Assembly (NCBI GenBank): GCA_044221445.1
Contig: JBGAPF010000013.1
Span: forward strand, 1-57,410
Origin: JBDHTS01 sp044221445
GTDB lineage: Bacteria; Pseudomonadota; Alphaproteobacteria; Micavibrionales; Micavibrionaceae
DNA length: 57,410 nucleotides
Direction: 5' to 3'
A program made the position numbers and the translations under genes. The notes below the pieces were generated by a model that saw only the letters and a list, made by a program, of their open reading frames with translations, had not been told where the DNA came from and searched no databases. How positions within the stretch are numbered: position 1 is the stretch's first letter; each line of letters opens with the position of its first letter. This document shows positions 33,370-42,150 of the stretch, in pieces.

Positions 33370-36099
33370 TTACACGACGATCTGCCCGTTTGCATAAAGG
33401 GTCTGTACGTTCAAATCGTGGATCGCATCCAGCACCGCCATCTTCTCGAACCCGATCCCGCCGTCTGTGCCGTTGCGGTCTATATAGAGTGCCGAGATGA
33501 CCCCGTTGGTCGTGATCTTCACGAACTGGCCGATGGCGTCGCTCAGCGGATCGAACCCGGTCAGGACGCCGGACAGGTCAAGCCTGTCGCCCTGCGCCAT
33601 GCTGAAATCCTTGATCCGGTCGATAAAGCCGATGGTCGCCGCGTCGAACGCGAATGTATCCGCGCCGCCTTCGCCGAACAGATTGTCCGCGCCCGACCCG
33701 CCGACCAGAAGGTCGTTGCCGAGCCCGCCATGCATCGCGTCGTTGCCAAGCTCGCCGTAAAGCCTGTCGTTGCCGCTGTTGGCGTCCGCCGCGCCGAAAT
33801 CGCCGGCGATATAATCGTTGCCGGAGCCGCCATAAATAATGTCGTTGCCTTCGCCGCCGCGCGCATCATCGGTGCCGCTGTTGCCATAGAGTGTGTCGTC
33901 GCCCAGTTCCCCGCGCATCAGATCGTCGCCGTTGCCGCCGGACAGGTAATCGTTGCCTCCATCGCCTTCCAGCCGGTCGTTGCCGTCGTTGCCGTAGACG
34001 GAATCGTCCCCTTCGCCGCCGCGCACGTCGTCATTGCCCGTGCCGCCGCCGACCAGGTCGACGCCGTCCCCGCCGCGCACGGTATCGTCGCCGCCCTCGC
34101 CATAAACCTTGTCGTCGCCGACCCCCCCGGTCACGCTGTCATTACCTTCGCCTCCGGACACGAAATCGTTGCCGTTGTCGCCGAACACGGAATCGTCCTG
34201 ATTGTTGCCGGACAGCGTGTCGTCCCCGTCGCCGCCATAGATCGTGTCGTTGCCGTCGCCGCCGGTGACGACATCCTTGCCCGCCATGCCGAGGATCGAG
34301 TCGTTGTTAGCCCCGCCATCCAGCGTGTCGTTGCCGGTATTGGCCCAGATGACGTCGTTCCCCTCGCGACCGTACACGGTCATGTTGCCGATCGCATACT
34401 GGTTGGTGGTCAGGTTGACGATATCGTTCCCGGCGCCTGCGTCAATAATCTCGATGTTGATGATCTTATGCAGTGCTGAGGTGTTGACATTGACGCCGAA
34501 CGTATCGGTCAGGATCGCGTCGTTGGTTGCGCCGAAGACCAGCGTGTCGATGGCGTTGCCGCCGTCGAACAGCGCGTCGTATTTCCTGAATCCTGCCAGA
34601 TCCGCGAAATCCGATGACAGGCGGCTGAACGTGACGGAACCTGATCCCCATGTCGCCGGGCTGCCGTCCATATATAGTGTATCATTGTCGTCGCCGCCGA
34701 AACTCTGCGTGCCGTTCTGCAGGATCTGGATCGAGTCATTTCCTGCTTCGCCATAGGCACGTAGGCTGTAAATAATATGGTCGTCGCCCGTGCCGCCATG
34801 CGCTTCCGTGCTGCCGTAAATTTCATCGTTGCCATTATCGCCATAGGCGAAATTTCCATGCACCTCGTCATTGCCTTCGCCGCCATAGGCCGAGCCGCCG
34901 TAGACGGTGTCATTGCCTTTGTCGCCATACGCGTTATGGCTTCCGGCGTTTACTGTGTCATCGTCGTCGCCGCCATGCAGGATGGCGTCACCATTTAGTG
35001 TGTCGTTACCTGCATCGCCAAAACCCTCCGATTGAACGGGTGTCACAGAATAGGGGTCTTCAGTGCTGGCATAAACGTTAAGAGTATCGTCGCCTATGCC
35101 GCCATAGACTTTTCCTTGGCCGCTGAGATTGTCATTTCCCTCATCACCGAAAATTTTGTTGTCGCCATACCCAAGAGCGATAGTGTCATTCCCCATGCCG
35201 CCATGCGCTTCGGTGGCCTGGTATGTGATAGGAAGATCGAATTGCGGCTCCAGCACAGCCATGTCTCCGCCGTCATGGTGAGGATCGGAATGGTTCACAT
35301 AAACATAAGAGAGAGTGAAACTATATTCATCGTAGATATCGATGATCTGATCGTCACCCGCGCCCCCTGAAACATAGGCGGCGCTGCCTTTGATAATGTC
35401 ACTGCCATCATCGCCATAAACGATATTGGCGCCACGGCCCAATGTGATGATGTCGTTGCCAGTCCCACCATGCGCTTCCATCGCGACATAAATAGGCGGG
35501 CCATCATAGTAATATTCGATTGAAACATCATAATGCCCAAAATCAATATCGCCATCTTCGGGCTGGTTTTCATCGGGTATCCAAGTGTAAACCTCATGAT
35601 AGACGTGTGCCTGGGTATACTCTTCCAGAACATCCGTAATCACATCGTTTCCGGTTCCGCCATCGGCATAGGACGCGCCCTTCGCCTCGATGCGGTCGTC
35701 GCCGTCGTCGCCATAGAGCTGGCCCGCGCCGTGCAGCGTATCGTTGTTCGCGCCGCCATGCATTTCCGAGAGAATATTGATGCGCCGGTCCTGTCCGCCT
35801 TCGTTCCAGCCGCGATAGCCGTTGATCAGGAAGTCGTTGCCGATGCCGCCGTCCATGAGATCGTGGCCGCCGTTGCTGGTCAGGCGGTCCGTGCCGTTGC
35901 CGCCGCTCAGGGAATCGTCGTCGCCCGGCTGGCCCACGACGTCGCCATCGGTCAGGATGTCGTTGCCCGTGCCGCCGTCGATCAGGTCCGCGCCGTCGCC
36001 GCCGTCGACCGTATCGTTGCCGCTCAGGCCGTTGATGATGTCCGCGCTGGGCGTGCCGGTAATGATGTTGTCGCCGCTGGTGCCGTTGATGATCGCCAT
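33370..36099 (-). CDS. Large RTX protein without propeller, copy 3
   Basis: This 909-residue protein is RTX-like almost from its first residue (NIITGTPSADIINGLSGNDT) to about 810, then ends with the same type I secretion region as copies 1 and 2 (KDFSMAQGDRLDLSGVL, ending ANGQIVV). The RTX run is interrupted by two related non-RTX inserts (about residues 147-330) rich in Tyr, Asp and Glu, and by a 75-residue segment around 480-560 with Phe/Leu-rich strands. These segments have lower GC than the rest. GGGAG about 11 bases before the ATG supports the start. It is first in the row of three and lies 105 bases downstream of radA. It is probably a calcium-stabilised secreted or surface protein; no catalytic motif is seen. 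Confidence 0.83.
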   Translation of the reverse strand: MAIINGTSGDNIITGTPSADIINGLSGNDTVDGGDGADLIDGGTGNDILTDGDVVGQPGDDDSLSGGNGTDRLTSNGGHDLMDGGIGNDFLINGYRGWNEGGQDRRINILSEMHGGANNDTLHGAGQLYGDDGDDRIEAKGASYADGGTGNDVITDVLEEYTQAHVYHEVYTWIPDENQPEDGDIDFGHYDVSIEYYYDGPPIYVAMEAHGGTGNDIITLGRGANIVYGDDGSDIIKGSAAYVSGGAGDDQIIDIYDEYSFTLSYVYVNHSDPHHDGGDMAVLEPQFDLPITYQATEAHGGMGNDTIALGYGDNKIFGDEGNDNLSGQGKVYGGIGDDTLNVYASTEDPYSVTPVQSEGFGDAGNDTLNGDAILHGGDDDDTVNAGSHNAYGDKGNDTVYGGSAYGGEGNDEVHGNFAYGDNGNDEIYGSTEAHGGTGDDHIIYSLRAYGEAGNDSIQILQNGTQSFGGDDNDTLYMDGSPATWGSGSVTFSRLSSDFADLAGFRKYDALFDGGNAIDTLVFGATNDAILTDTFGVNVNTSALHKIINIEIIDAGAGNDIVNLTTNQYAIGNMTVYGREGNDVIWANTGNDTLDGGANNDSILGMAGKDVVTGGDGNDTIYGGDGDDTLSGNNQDDSVFGDNGNDFVSGGEGNDSVTGGVGDDKVYGEGGDDTVRGGDGVDLVGGGTGNDDVRGGEGDDSVYGNDGNDRLEGDGGNDYLSGGNGDDLMRGELGDDTLYGNSGTDDARGGEGNDIIYGGSGNDYIAGDFGAADANSGNDRLYGELGNDAMHGGLGNDLLVGGSGADNLFGEGGADTFAFDAATIGFIDRIKDFSMAQGDRLDLSGVLTGFDPLSDAIGQFVKITTNGVISALYIDRNGTDGGIGFEKMAVLDAIHDLNVQTLYANGQIVV
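35110..35661 (-). repeat. Internal tandem repeat of about 90 residues in RTX copy 3
   Basis: Two consecutive units share the pattern Asp-rich start, EYT/EYS with Tyr-rich strand, a Pro/His/Asp-rich loop, then EAHGGTGND or EAHGGMGND. They look like a duplicated domain embedded in the RTX array. Confidence 0.55.
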
Positions 36100-36203
36100 G
36101 ATAAAACTGCTCCCGTGAATTAAAAAAATTCAACCATCAGGGGTATGGGCTTTATGCGGAAGAGTCAACGGCCCTTGAGCACCTTAAAGACATAAGTAAA
36201 AAA

Positions 36204-37604
36204 TTATCCATACCGCGCCTTGCCCTGTTTCTCGTTGAACATGTCGACCAGGTCCTGCAGCGTGGCGATCTCGGTGAGTTTCAGGATGTCGTTCGCCTTG
36301 CGGTCGTCCTTCGGCTTTTTGCGGCGGGGCAGGACGGCCTTTTCAAACCCCAGCTTGCCGGATTCTTTCAGGCGCACGTCCGGCTGCGGCACCTGGCGGA
36401 TTTCGCCCGCGAGGCCGATCTCGCCGAAATAGACGGCGTCGGCGGGGGCGGGCGTTCCCGTCAGGGAGCTGATCAGCGCCGCCGCGACGGCCAGGTCCGC
36501 CGCCGGTTCGGTGATGCGGATGCCGCCCGCGATGTTCAGATAGATCTCCGCGCCGGAAAACTGCAGCCCGCACCGTGCCTCAAGCACCGCCAGCACCATG
36601 GACAGCCGCCCGGAATCCCAGCCGATGACGGCGCGGCGCGGCGTCGCCATCTGGCTCGGCGCGACCAAAGCCTGCACCTCCACCAATACGGGCCGCGTGC
36701 CTTCGAGGCCCGCCAGCACGGCGGAGCCGGGCACGTTCTGCTGCCGCTGCGCGAGGAACAGGGCGGACGGGTTTTCCACCTGGACCAGCCCCTCGCTCGC
36801 CATCTCGAACACGCCGATCTCGTCGGTCGGACCGAAGCGGTTCTTTACGCAGCGCAGGATGCGGAACTGGTGGCTGCGGTCGCCCTCGAAATACAGCACG
36901 GCATCCACCATATGCTCCAGCACGCGCGGCCCCGCGATCTGGCCGTCCTTCGTCACGTGGCCGACGAAGATCACGGCGATGCCGCGCTTCTTCGCCACGC
37001 GCACGATCTCGGCGGCGGAAGTGCGCACTTGGGTCACCGTGCCCGGCGCGCTCTCGACATTGTCGACATACATGGTCTGGATCGAATCGACGACGATCAG
37101 GTCCATCGGCGTGCCGGGGTCCTCCATCGACGCCACGATGTCGCGCACGTTGGTGGCCGACGCCAGCCGCACCGGCGCCTGCGCGAGGCTGAGGCGGTCG
37201 GCGCGCAGCCGCACCTGGTCCACCGCCTCCTCGCCCGAGACATACACGCACGCCACGCCGCGTGCCGCGAGCGTGCACAAGACCTGCAGCAACAGCGTCG
37301 ATTTGCCGATGCCCGGGTCGCCGCCGATCAGGATCGCCGAGCCCGGCACCAGCCCGCCGCCCGTCACCCGGTCGAACTCGCCCATTCCGGTGGTATGGCG
37401 CGGGATCCGGTCGGCCCGCTCCCCTTTCAGATCGACCAGGTCGAGCGCCCGGCCTTTCTTCACGCCCATCCCCTTGGGCAGCGCGGCCTCAAGATTTTCC
37501 TCGGCGATGGAATTCCATTCCCCGCACGACTCGCATTTCCCCGACCACCGCGAATGCACCGCGCCGCAGTTCTGGCAGATAAAGGATTTTGTGGATTTAG
37601 CCAT
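36204..37604 (-). CDS. radA: DNA repair protein RadA
   Basis: RadA (Sms) is a RecA-like ATPase that helps branch migration in recombination. The 466-residue protein starts with a C4 zinc finger (CQNCGAVHSRWSGKCESCGEW split over residues 10-30). It has Walker A GGDPGIGKST, the RadA-specific KNRFG motif in CVKNRFGPTDE, and a C-terminal Lon-like domain with NIAGGIRITEPAADLAV. Length is normal. It runs toward the RTX genes on the minus strand. In many alphaproteobacteria cvpA follows radA directly; here 8.2 kb of RTX genes separate them. A gap of 256 bases to the next plus-strand gene (37861) contains divergent upstream sequence. Confidence 0.96.
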   Translation of the reverse strand: MAKSTKSFICQNCGAVHSRWSGKCESCGEWNSIAEENLEAALPKGMGVKKGRALDLVDLKGERADRIPRHTTGMGEFDRVTGGGLVPGSAILIGGDPGIGKSTLLLQVLCTLAARGVACVYVSGEEAVDQVRLRADRLSLAQAPVRLASATNVRDIVASMEDPGTPMDLIVVDSIQTMYVDNVESAPGTVTQVRTSAAEIVRVAKKRGIAVIFVGHVTKDGQIAGPRVLEHMVDAVLYFEGDRSHQFRILRCVKNRFGPTDEIGVFEMASEGLVQVENPSALFLAQRQQNVPGSAVLAGLEGTRPVLVEVQALVAPSQMATPRRAVIGWDSGRLSMVLAVLEARCGLQFSGAEIYLNIAGGIRITEPAADLAVAAALISSLTGTPAPADAVYFGEIGLAGEIRQVPQPDVRLKESGKLGFEKAVLPRRKKPKDDRKANDILKLTEIATLQDLVDMFNEKQGKARYG

Positions 37605-37810
37605 GCTTAAAACTCTTATTTAACAAGACAATATCAATATTCTTCACTTCGTAGCTTTAATTTTTTTCATGGGACGATTCATCGTTTTTATCGGCGTTCA
37701 TCCCTATTATTTTCTTAAAACAGGCTAGCACGGTCATAAGAACAAATAAAGAACATTTTCTATGATTATCCTGATGTGCTGGTCTGATAAACGGTTCTGC
37801 CAGTCTTATA

Positions 37811-37839
37811 TTGACAGAACGCCATCGCAGGATTACATC
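37811..37839 (+). promoter_or_regulatory. Candidate promoter of the gene at 37861
   Basis: A perfect TTGACA (37811-37816) is followed after 17 bases by TACATC (3/6). The TTGACA overlaps the right arm of an inverted repeat, GTTCTG (37794-37799) with CAGAAC (37815-37820), which could be a repressor site. Confidence 0.35.
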
Positions 37840-37860
37840 GTGCGAAAAGAGGAGATAAAA

Positions 37861-38211
37861 ATGAAAACAGGTTGTCTGAATATTCTGTTCGGGTCTTTGA
37901 TGGTGACGGGAATTGCTGCAGGCGTTGCGGGGGCCGTCTCGCAGTCTTCCGCAGTAGGAGATCAGGCGCAGGCCGCGGCGGACAGGCTGTCGATCCTCTG
38001 GAATAGCGCAGGCCACCCCGCCGATGCTGCCGCCATAGCGGCGCATGACGACACGCATGCCCGGTTTATAGAAGCGGACAAGCGGTTCGCAGGCACGCAG
38101 CCGCTGACGATTTTCTCCATGGTCGCGACCGCGACCGGCTTCCTCGGGCTCGGCATCACGAAAATGAAAAACGGCGGCGGACGGCGCCACGATCCGTCAT
38201 TGGAAGTCTAA
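37861..38211 (+). CDS. Small two-helix membrane protein, unknown function
   Basis: I do not recognise this 116-residue protein. It has a hydrophobic N-terminal segment (about 8-27, rich in Gly and Ala), a helical middle rich in Ala and Asp, and a second hydrophobic segment at about 78-97. A basic tail follows. GAGGAG six bases before ATG 37861 gives a strong ribosome binding site, so this start was preferred over an upstream frame to 37762. The gene is convergent with the LysR gene. Lower GC in its upstream region suggests an accessory gene. Confidence 0.6.
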   Translation: MKTGCLNILFGSLMVTGIAAGVAGAVSQSSAVGDQAQAAADRLSILWNSAGHPADAAAIAAHDDTHARFIEADKRFAGTQPLTIFSMVATATGFLGLGITKMKNGGGRRHDPSLEV

Positions 38212-38261
38212 GCCGTTTTCTATGACGGGACGTTTGGCGCGGAATGCGAATTTACGCTCTT

Positions 38262-39215
38262 TTAAACAGCCCCTGTCAGGGGGCGAACCCGCCGGTTTTT
38301 TATCACGTCTTCCGCCAGCGCAAAAAAATTGACTGCCGCTGCGTTGCGGCCTCCTGACGACCCGATCAGATTATAGGTCATGGACGGCGGCTTTCCGCGT
38401 GGCAGGATGAGCGGTCTGAACACGACGCCTGCCATCGGAATATGGCCGAGGAAGGAGGGCAGGAGCGACACGCCCTGGCCCGCCGCGACCATGCTCATGA
38501 CCAGCGGCATCTGCAACGCTTCGTAAACGATGCGGGGTTCGCCGCCGATGCTGGCGAAAGCTTTCATGATTCCTTCATAGCGTTGCGTGCCCGCATGGCG
38601 GGGCTGCGCGATGAAAGGCTGGTCTTTAAGATCGCGTATATGGATGCGCGCCCTTTCTGCCAGCTTGTGGCTGGCGGGAAGAACGGCCTGTAACGGATCA
38701 GTCGCAAGGTCGAGGCGGATAAGATCCGGATCCTGATGCCCGCCGTCCAGCCATATCAGGGCAAGGTCGAGATGCGCGCTTTTGATATCCGCAAGCTGGA
38801 GGATATTCGCCTGTTCATGCAGCACAAGTTCAACCCGCACATAGGGATACAGGCTGTGAAAATTCTGGAGCAGCCTTGCGGTACAGGGATGAAACGGCGC
38901 CGAGTAATTGACGCCGATCCTCAAATGGCCGGTCAGCCCTGATTCCGCCTGCCGCGTCTGTTCTGCGACGCGGCCCATGTCATGCAGGATTCTGCGCGCT
39001 TCCGGCAACAGAAACTGCCCGGCTGGGGTCAGTTCGACATGACGTTGCGTTCGGCGGAACAGCATTACGCCCATATGGTGTTCCAATGCCTTTATCTGCT
39101 GGCTCAGTGGCGGTTGGGACATGTTTAAACGGCGCGCAGCGCGGCCGAAATGCAGTTCTTCGGCCACGCAGACGAAATAGCGCAACTGGCGCAGATCGAT
39201 AGAATTGATATTCAT
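38262..39215 (-). CDS. LysR-family transcriptional regulator
   Basis: The 317-residue protein has the LysR N-terminal winged helix-turn-helix (LRQLRYFVCVAEELHFGRAA, then RLNMSQPPLSQQIKALEH and LFRRTQRHVELTPAG), and a periplasmic-binding-like effector domain from about 95 to 300. Length is typical. Its gene is divergent from the metallopeptidase-like gene at 39305, with 89 bases between, the classic LysR arrangement, so it probably controls that gene and itself. The effector molecule cannot be told; the sequence resembles the group that includes CatR and BenM, but this is not proof. Confidence 0.92.
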   Translation of the reverse strand: MNINSIDLRQLRYFVCVAEELHFGRAARRLNMSQPPLSQQIKALEHHMGVMLFRRTQRHVELTPAGQFLLPEARRILHDMGRVAEQTRQAESGLTGHLRIGVNYSAPFHPCTARLLQNFHSLYPYVRVELVLHEQANILQLADIKSAHLDLALIWLDGGHQDPDLIRLDLATDPLQAVLPASHKLAERARIHIRDLKDQPFIAQPRHAGTQRYEGIMKAFASIGGEPRIVYEALQMPLVMSMVAAGQGVSLLPSFLGHIPMAGVVFRPLILPRGKPPSMTYNLIGSSGGRNAAAVNFFALAEDVIKNRRVRPLTGAV

Positions 39216-39220
39216 ACCAT

Positions 39221-39236
39221 ATCAATTAGCACTGAT
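39221..39236. promoter_or_regulatory. Candidate LysR binding site
   Basis: ATCA-N8-TGAT forms an interrupted dyad in the shared 89-base gap between the LysR gene and the metallopeptidase-like gene. Its placement next to the regulator start fits autoregulation. Confidence 0.35.
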
Positions 39237-39304
39237 TATTATATTTCACAAATAAATCAGATTTTCTCATTCTCTGTCCATTCACACAGAAAAAGGAGGA
39301 AATC

Positions 39305-40540
39305 ATGAATACATCGACAGGAAAGGTTTATATCTCCCGCTACCTCGAAGAGAAGGATAACCACCTGCATAAGGGCGGCCTGGCGCAGCTTTTCGACAGG
39401 CTGGCGGGTAGAACCGCCATGATCCGCAACCATCGGGCCGCCCAGGATCGCGTGAAAGCGATTCTGGACATTGCCGGGCTGGCAATGTCGGGCCGCGAAG
39501 CGCTGGAATGTTCATCCGGGATGTCTCATGCCGTGGTCCTGAATTCTTCATTTGATCCGGACTATGCGAACAGACGCGGTTCGGTCGTTACCGTATCGCC
39601 TCATGCTCCGGATGATTATGCTGCCAATCTTGTTGTGCATGAACTCAAGCACGGCCAGCAGGAAGATTCCGTTGGAAATGCGTTTGGATCTTTGGAGTTT
39701 TTTAATGATAACGCCGTTGGATTCGCCGATACAGCATACCCTATGCTGATAGGTGAAGCGGATGCGTTTACGTCTCAGACGATCCACGCTTACGAATTGG
39801 ACCAGGAAGGAATTCCCGGGCCGTGGGCGATGCAGCGTTTCGCACGTCACTATCGCCCGCTTGCGACGACTCTGGCCGCGCAACTTGATCATAGGCACGG
39901 TTTGCATTCCAGTCAGATGCGGCAGGCCCTGTTCAAGGCATGGATGAGAAGCCCGCACCGGCTTTCTTACGAGATTGAATATCTCCACGACATCGTTACG
40001 AAGCCGTGGTTCAGGGGAAAGTTGAACCGCCCGGGCCTGACACATTCCAATGAGGATTTGCAGCATATCGCCGATAATGATCAGGGCTATTCCCCGCTGA
40101 CGGATCTGGATTTGACGGATCGGTCATTCGTGGGTGTTTTGGGCGAAGCCCAATCGTTTTTGGACATCGCCCAATCTCTCAATTCAGCCTGGCGTGCGGT
40201 AAACTTGTTCCATGCTTTTGGCGAAGCGGCTGAAACGCTCGATCTTGCGGAAGATCATTTCGAAGGTCATGATCGTTGGAAGGATCTGCCTCCGTTTTAC
40301 GGCGCTCCTTCGCTGACAGAAGGAGGGAGGCTTGAGCATTTCGGCAAAATTCTTGATGTGATCGCCCAGCTTTCAGATCATCTGCAAAGTGTTCCGGATA
40401 GCGCCAAGCGCATTCGTACTCTCTTTCACAGAGTTGAAACTTTGGCCAAGCGTCATCCAATATTCAAGGAAGCAGTCGGCGATGTTATAAAAGAAAAACG
40501 GAATATGTTTAAGCGCCTTCCCGCTGCAACGCCCACTTGA
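39305..40540 (+). CDS. Putative zinc metallopeptidase with HExxH motif (DUF6782-like)
   Basis: The 411-residue protein has no signal peptide. An HExxH zinc motif, LVVHELKHGQQ (His112, Glu113, His116), is followed by LIGEADAF, with Glu151 as a possible third ligand 35 residues on. This pattern fits gluzincin-like putative peptidases of the DUF6782 type. The N-terminal 70 residues and the helical C-terminal 200 residues (many Leu, His, Arg) are not recognised. A near-perfect AGGAGG lies six bases before the ATG. The gene is divergent from a LysR regulator. Its last 32 bases overlap the convergent heparinase-like gene. GC is lower than in neighbouring genes, suggesting acquisition. An exported effector of the DotA-linked system is a speculative possibility. 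Confidence 0.65.
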   Translation: MNTSTGKVYISRYLEEKDNHLHKGGLAQLFDRLAGRTAMIRNHRAAQDRVKAILDIAGLAMSGREALECSSGMSHAVVLNSSFDPDYANRRGSVVTVSPHAPDDYAANLVVHELKHGQQEDSVGNAFGSLEFFNDNAVGFADTAYPMLIGEADAFTSQTIHAYELDQEGIPGPWAMQRFARHYRPLATTLAAQLDHRHGLHSSQMRQALFKAWMRSPHRLSYEIEYLHDIVTKPWFRGKLNRPGLTHSNEDLQHIADNDQGYSPLTDLDLTDRSFVGVLGEAQSFLDIAQSLNSAWRAVNLFHAFGEAAETLDLAEDHFEGHDRWKDLPPFYGAPSLTEGGRLEHFGKILDVIAQLSDHLQSVPDSAKRIRTLFHRVETLAKRHPIFKEAVGDVIKEKRNMFKRLPAATPT

Positions 40541-42146
40541 TCTTCGCCTGGTCCGAATCCATCTTGCCGAGGATGACGAGCTGTTTCGTCTTCCTCGGCC
40601 TGCAGCCTTCGCCGAGATAGACGCTGTTGTCCAGGGTCAACGCCCCGCCGGAATGGGCGAAGCGCCAGCCGGAGCCGCCGGGCAGGCGGAGCAGGGCCTC
40701 GGTGTCGTCCTGGACCAGCGAGACCTGGACGCGGGGATGCAGATGGAAACGCAGGATCACGTCGACCGATTTGCTCAATCCCACCGAACAGGCAAGGCTG
40801 TCCTCGCCGCGCAGGTCGTGTCCCTGTTCCGACAGGTAGAAACGGCGGCGGTGCGTCACGCCATTCAGGGGCACGTATCCGTCATGGCTGGCGTCGAGCA
40901 GGGCCGCGCCGTCTTTTTCCTCGCGGTTTGCGGTGACGCTGCGCGGGCGGCGCCCGAAATGCCCGTCGTCCCGCACTTCGCAGATATTGCGATGGTCGAG
41001 CGAAAGAGTGTTGTGCGCGGCTGTCCCGCGCAGCATCGCGCGCCATTCGGCGTCGAGCGGATGCGTGCCGCAGGCGGTGAAAATCTTTTCCTTGCCATAG
41101 GACAGTTCGAAGGCGAGCGGGGCGGCGTGGGCGTCGCCGTCATATTCATGCGGCGGCGGCGCGCCGGTGTCGACGGTCAGGGCGGTGCGGCCCAGCACCA
41201 GTCGCTCATAGCCCGAATGCGGCAGGCCGCGCAACGCCCGGCCTTTCATGTTCGACTGCAGCATCATCGCGTCGAGCAGGGCGTCGTCCCCTTCCTGTGC
41301 GCCGTTGAACAGGGCCAGCTTCTTGTCGTTGCCGCGAAAGAAGCGCAGCGCCTGAGCCATGCGGTCGATGGAATGCTCCAGCTGCTCCGGCACCGGGTAC
41401 TGCCCCGCACGCAGGCCGTTGCGGATGTCGAGGAAAATATGCAGCGCCTCGGCCAGCTGCGCGGGCGACCGGCTGACATGCCCGCCATCGGGCAGGATCT
41501 GTTTCGCGGTCTGCTCCTCCAGCGCGTCGAGCGCCTGCTCCAGCCAGTATTCGCGGCCTTCGAGCGCGAGTCCGGCATAGGCGAGCCCGCGCACCGCGCG
41601 CAGCATCGGCAGGCCGCATAACGGGCCGGGCAGGGCGCGGGACAGATGCTTGGCCTGGCGCGACAGGCTGCACAGCAGCGTGTCCTGAAAGTCCTGGTCG
41701 GCGCTTTCGCCATAAAACGGATACAGCGAGATCCAGTGCGCGATGCGGGTGCCGAGCAGGCCGGATTCCCACGCGTCGGGGTCCCATCCCGGATAATGGC
41801 GCAGCCATGACGCCACCATCGACCGCGCCTGCAGCCGCGCCGCGTCGACGCCGAGCGCGCGCAGGTCGCGCAGCCATTCGAAGCCGTGCATATGCTGCAG
41901 CCATCCGGGCGAGGCGTCTTTCGGCTCCCAGCACAGCCGCGTCATCGGCAGGGTCTCGCCGCCAAGCGCGAACGCGCCGCCGCACAGCCAGCGGCCCCGG
42001 TCCTTCTGTCCCGGCCACACGTCCGGCGGCACGGCCAGCAGGCGGTCGGGCACATGGCCGCCGAGCGACCAGTTATAAATCAGGCTGTTGCAGGCCATCT
42101 GGCCGGCCCGGGCGCGCAAATGACGGATCATGCCGGACCGCATCAT
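40509..42146 (-). CDS. Heparinase II/III-family protein
   Basis: The 545-residue protein has an N-terminal alpha-helical toroid part (about 20-300) with WLRHYPGWDPDAWE and WISLYPFYG. The C-terminal heparinase II/III-like beta part has FELSYGKEKIFTACG, WRAMLRGTAAHNTLSLD and HDLRGEDSL. Alphaproteobacterial members are common next to rpe and rsmB/purH and have unknown substrates; a role in breaking acidic polysaccharide is only inferred. No signal peptide is seen. The gene begins four bases after the rpe stop, so they form one operon. Its end overlaps the convergent metallopeptidase-like gene by 32 bases. Confidence 0.87.
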   Translation of the reverse strand: MMRSGMIRHLRARAGQMACNSLIYNWSLGGHVPDRLLAVPPDVWPGQKDRGRWLCGGAFALGGETLPMTRLCWEPKDASPGWLQHMHGFEWLRDLRALGVDAARLQARSMVASWLRHYPGWDPDAWESGLLGTRIAHWISLYPFYGESADQDFQDTLLCSLSRQAKHLSRALPGPLCGLPMLRAVRGLAYAGLALEGREYWLEQALDALEEQTAKQILPDGGHVSRSPAQLAEALHIFLDIRNGLRAGQYPVPEQLEHSIDRMAQALRFFRGNDKKLALFNGAQEGDDALLDAMMLQSNMKGRALRGLPHSGYERLVLGRTALTVDTGAPPPHEYDGDAHAAPLAFELSYGKEKIFTACGTHPLDAEWRAMLRGTAAHNTLSLDHRNICEVRDDGHFGRRPRSVTANREEKDGAALLDASHDGYVPLNGVTHRRRFYLSEQGHDLRGEDSLACSVGLSKSVDVILRFHLHPRVQVSLVQDDTEALLRLPGGSGWRFAHSGGALTLDNSVYLGEGCRPRKTKQLVILGKMDSDQAKIKWALQREGA

Positions 42147-42150
42147 GGTT

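Noticed and set aside
28007..36099. RTX nonapeptide repeats as a possible CRISPR or satellite array
   Set aside because: The periodicity is that of coding repeats in frame with GGxGxD, and there are no spacers.
40653..41621. Plus-strand frame of 322 codons inside the heparinase-like gene
   Set aside because: It is a shadow of a well-supported gene with family motifs, and has no motif of its own.
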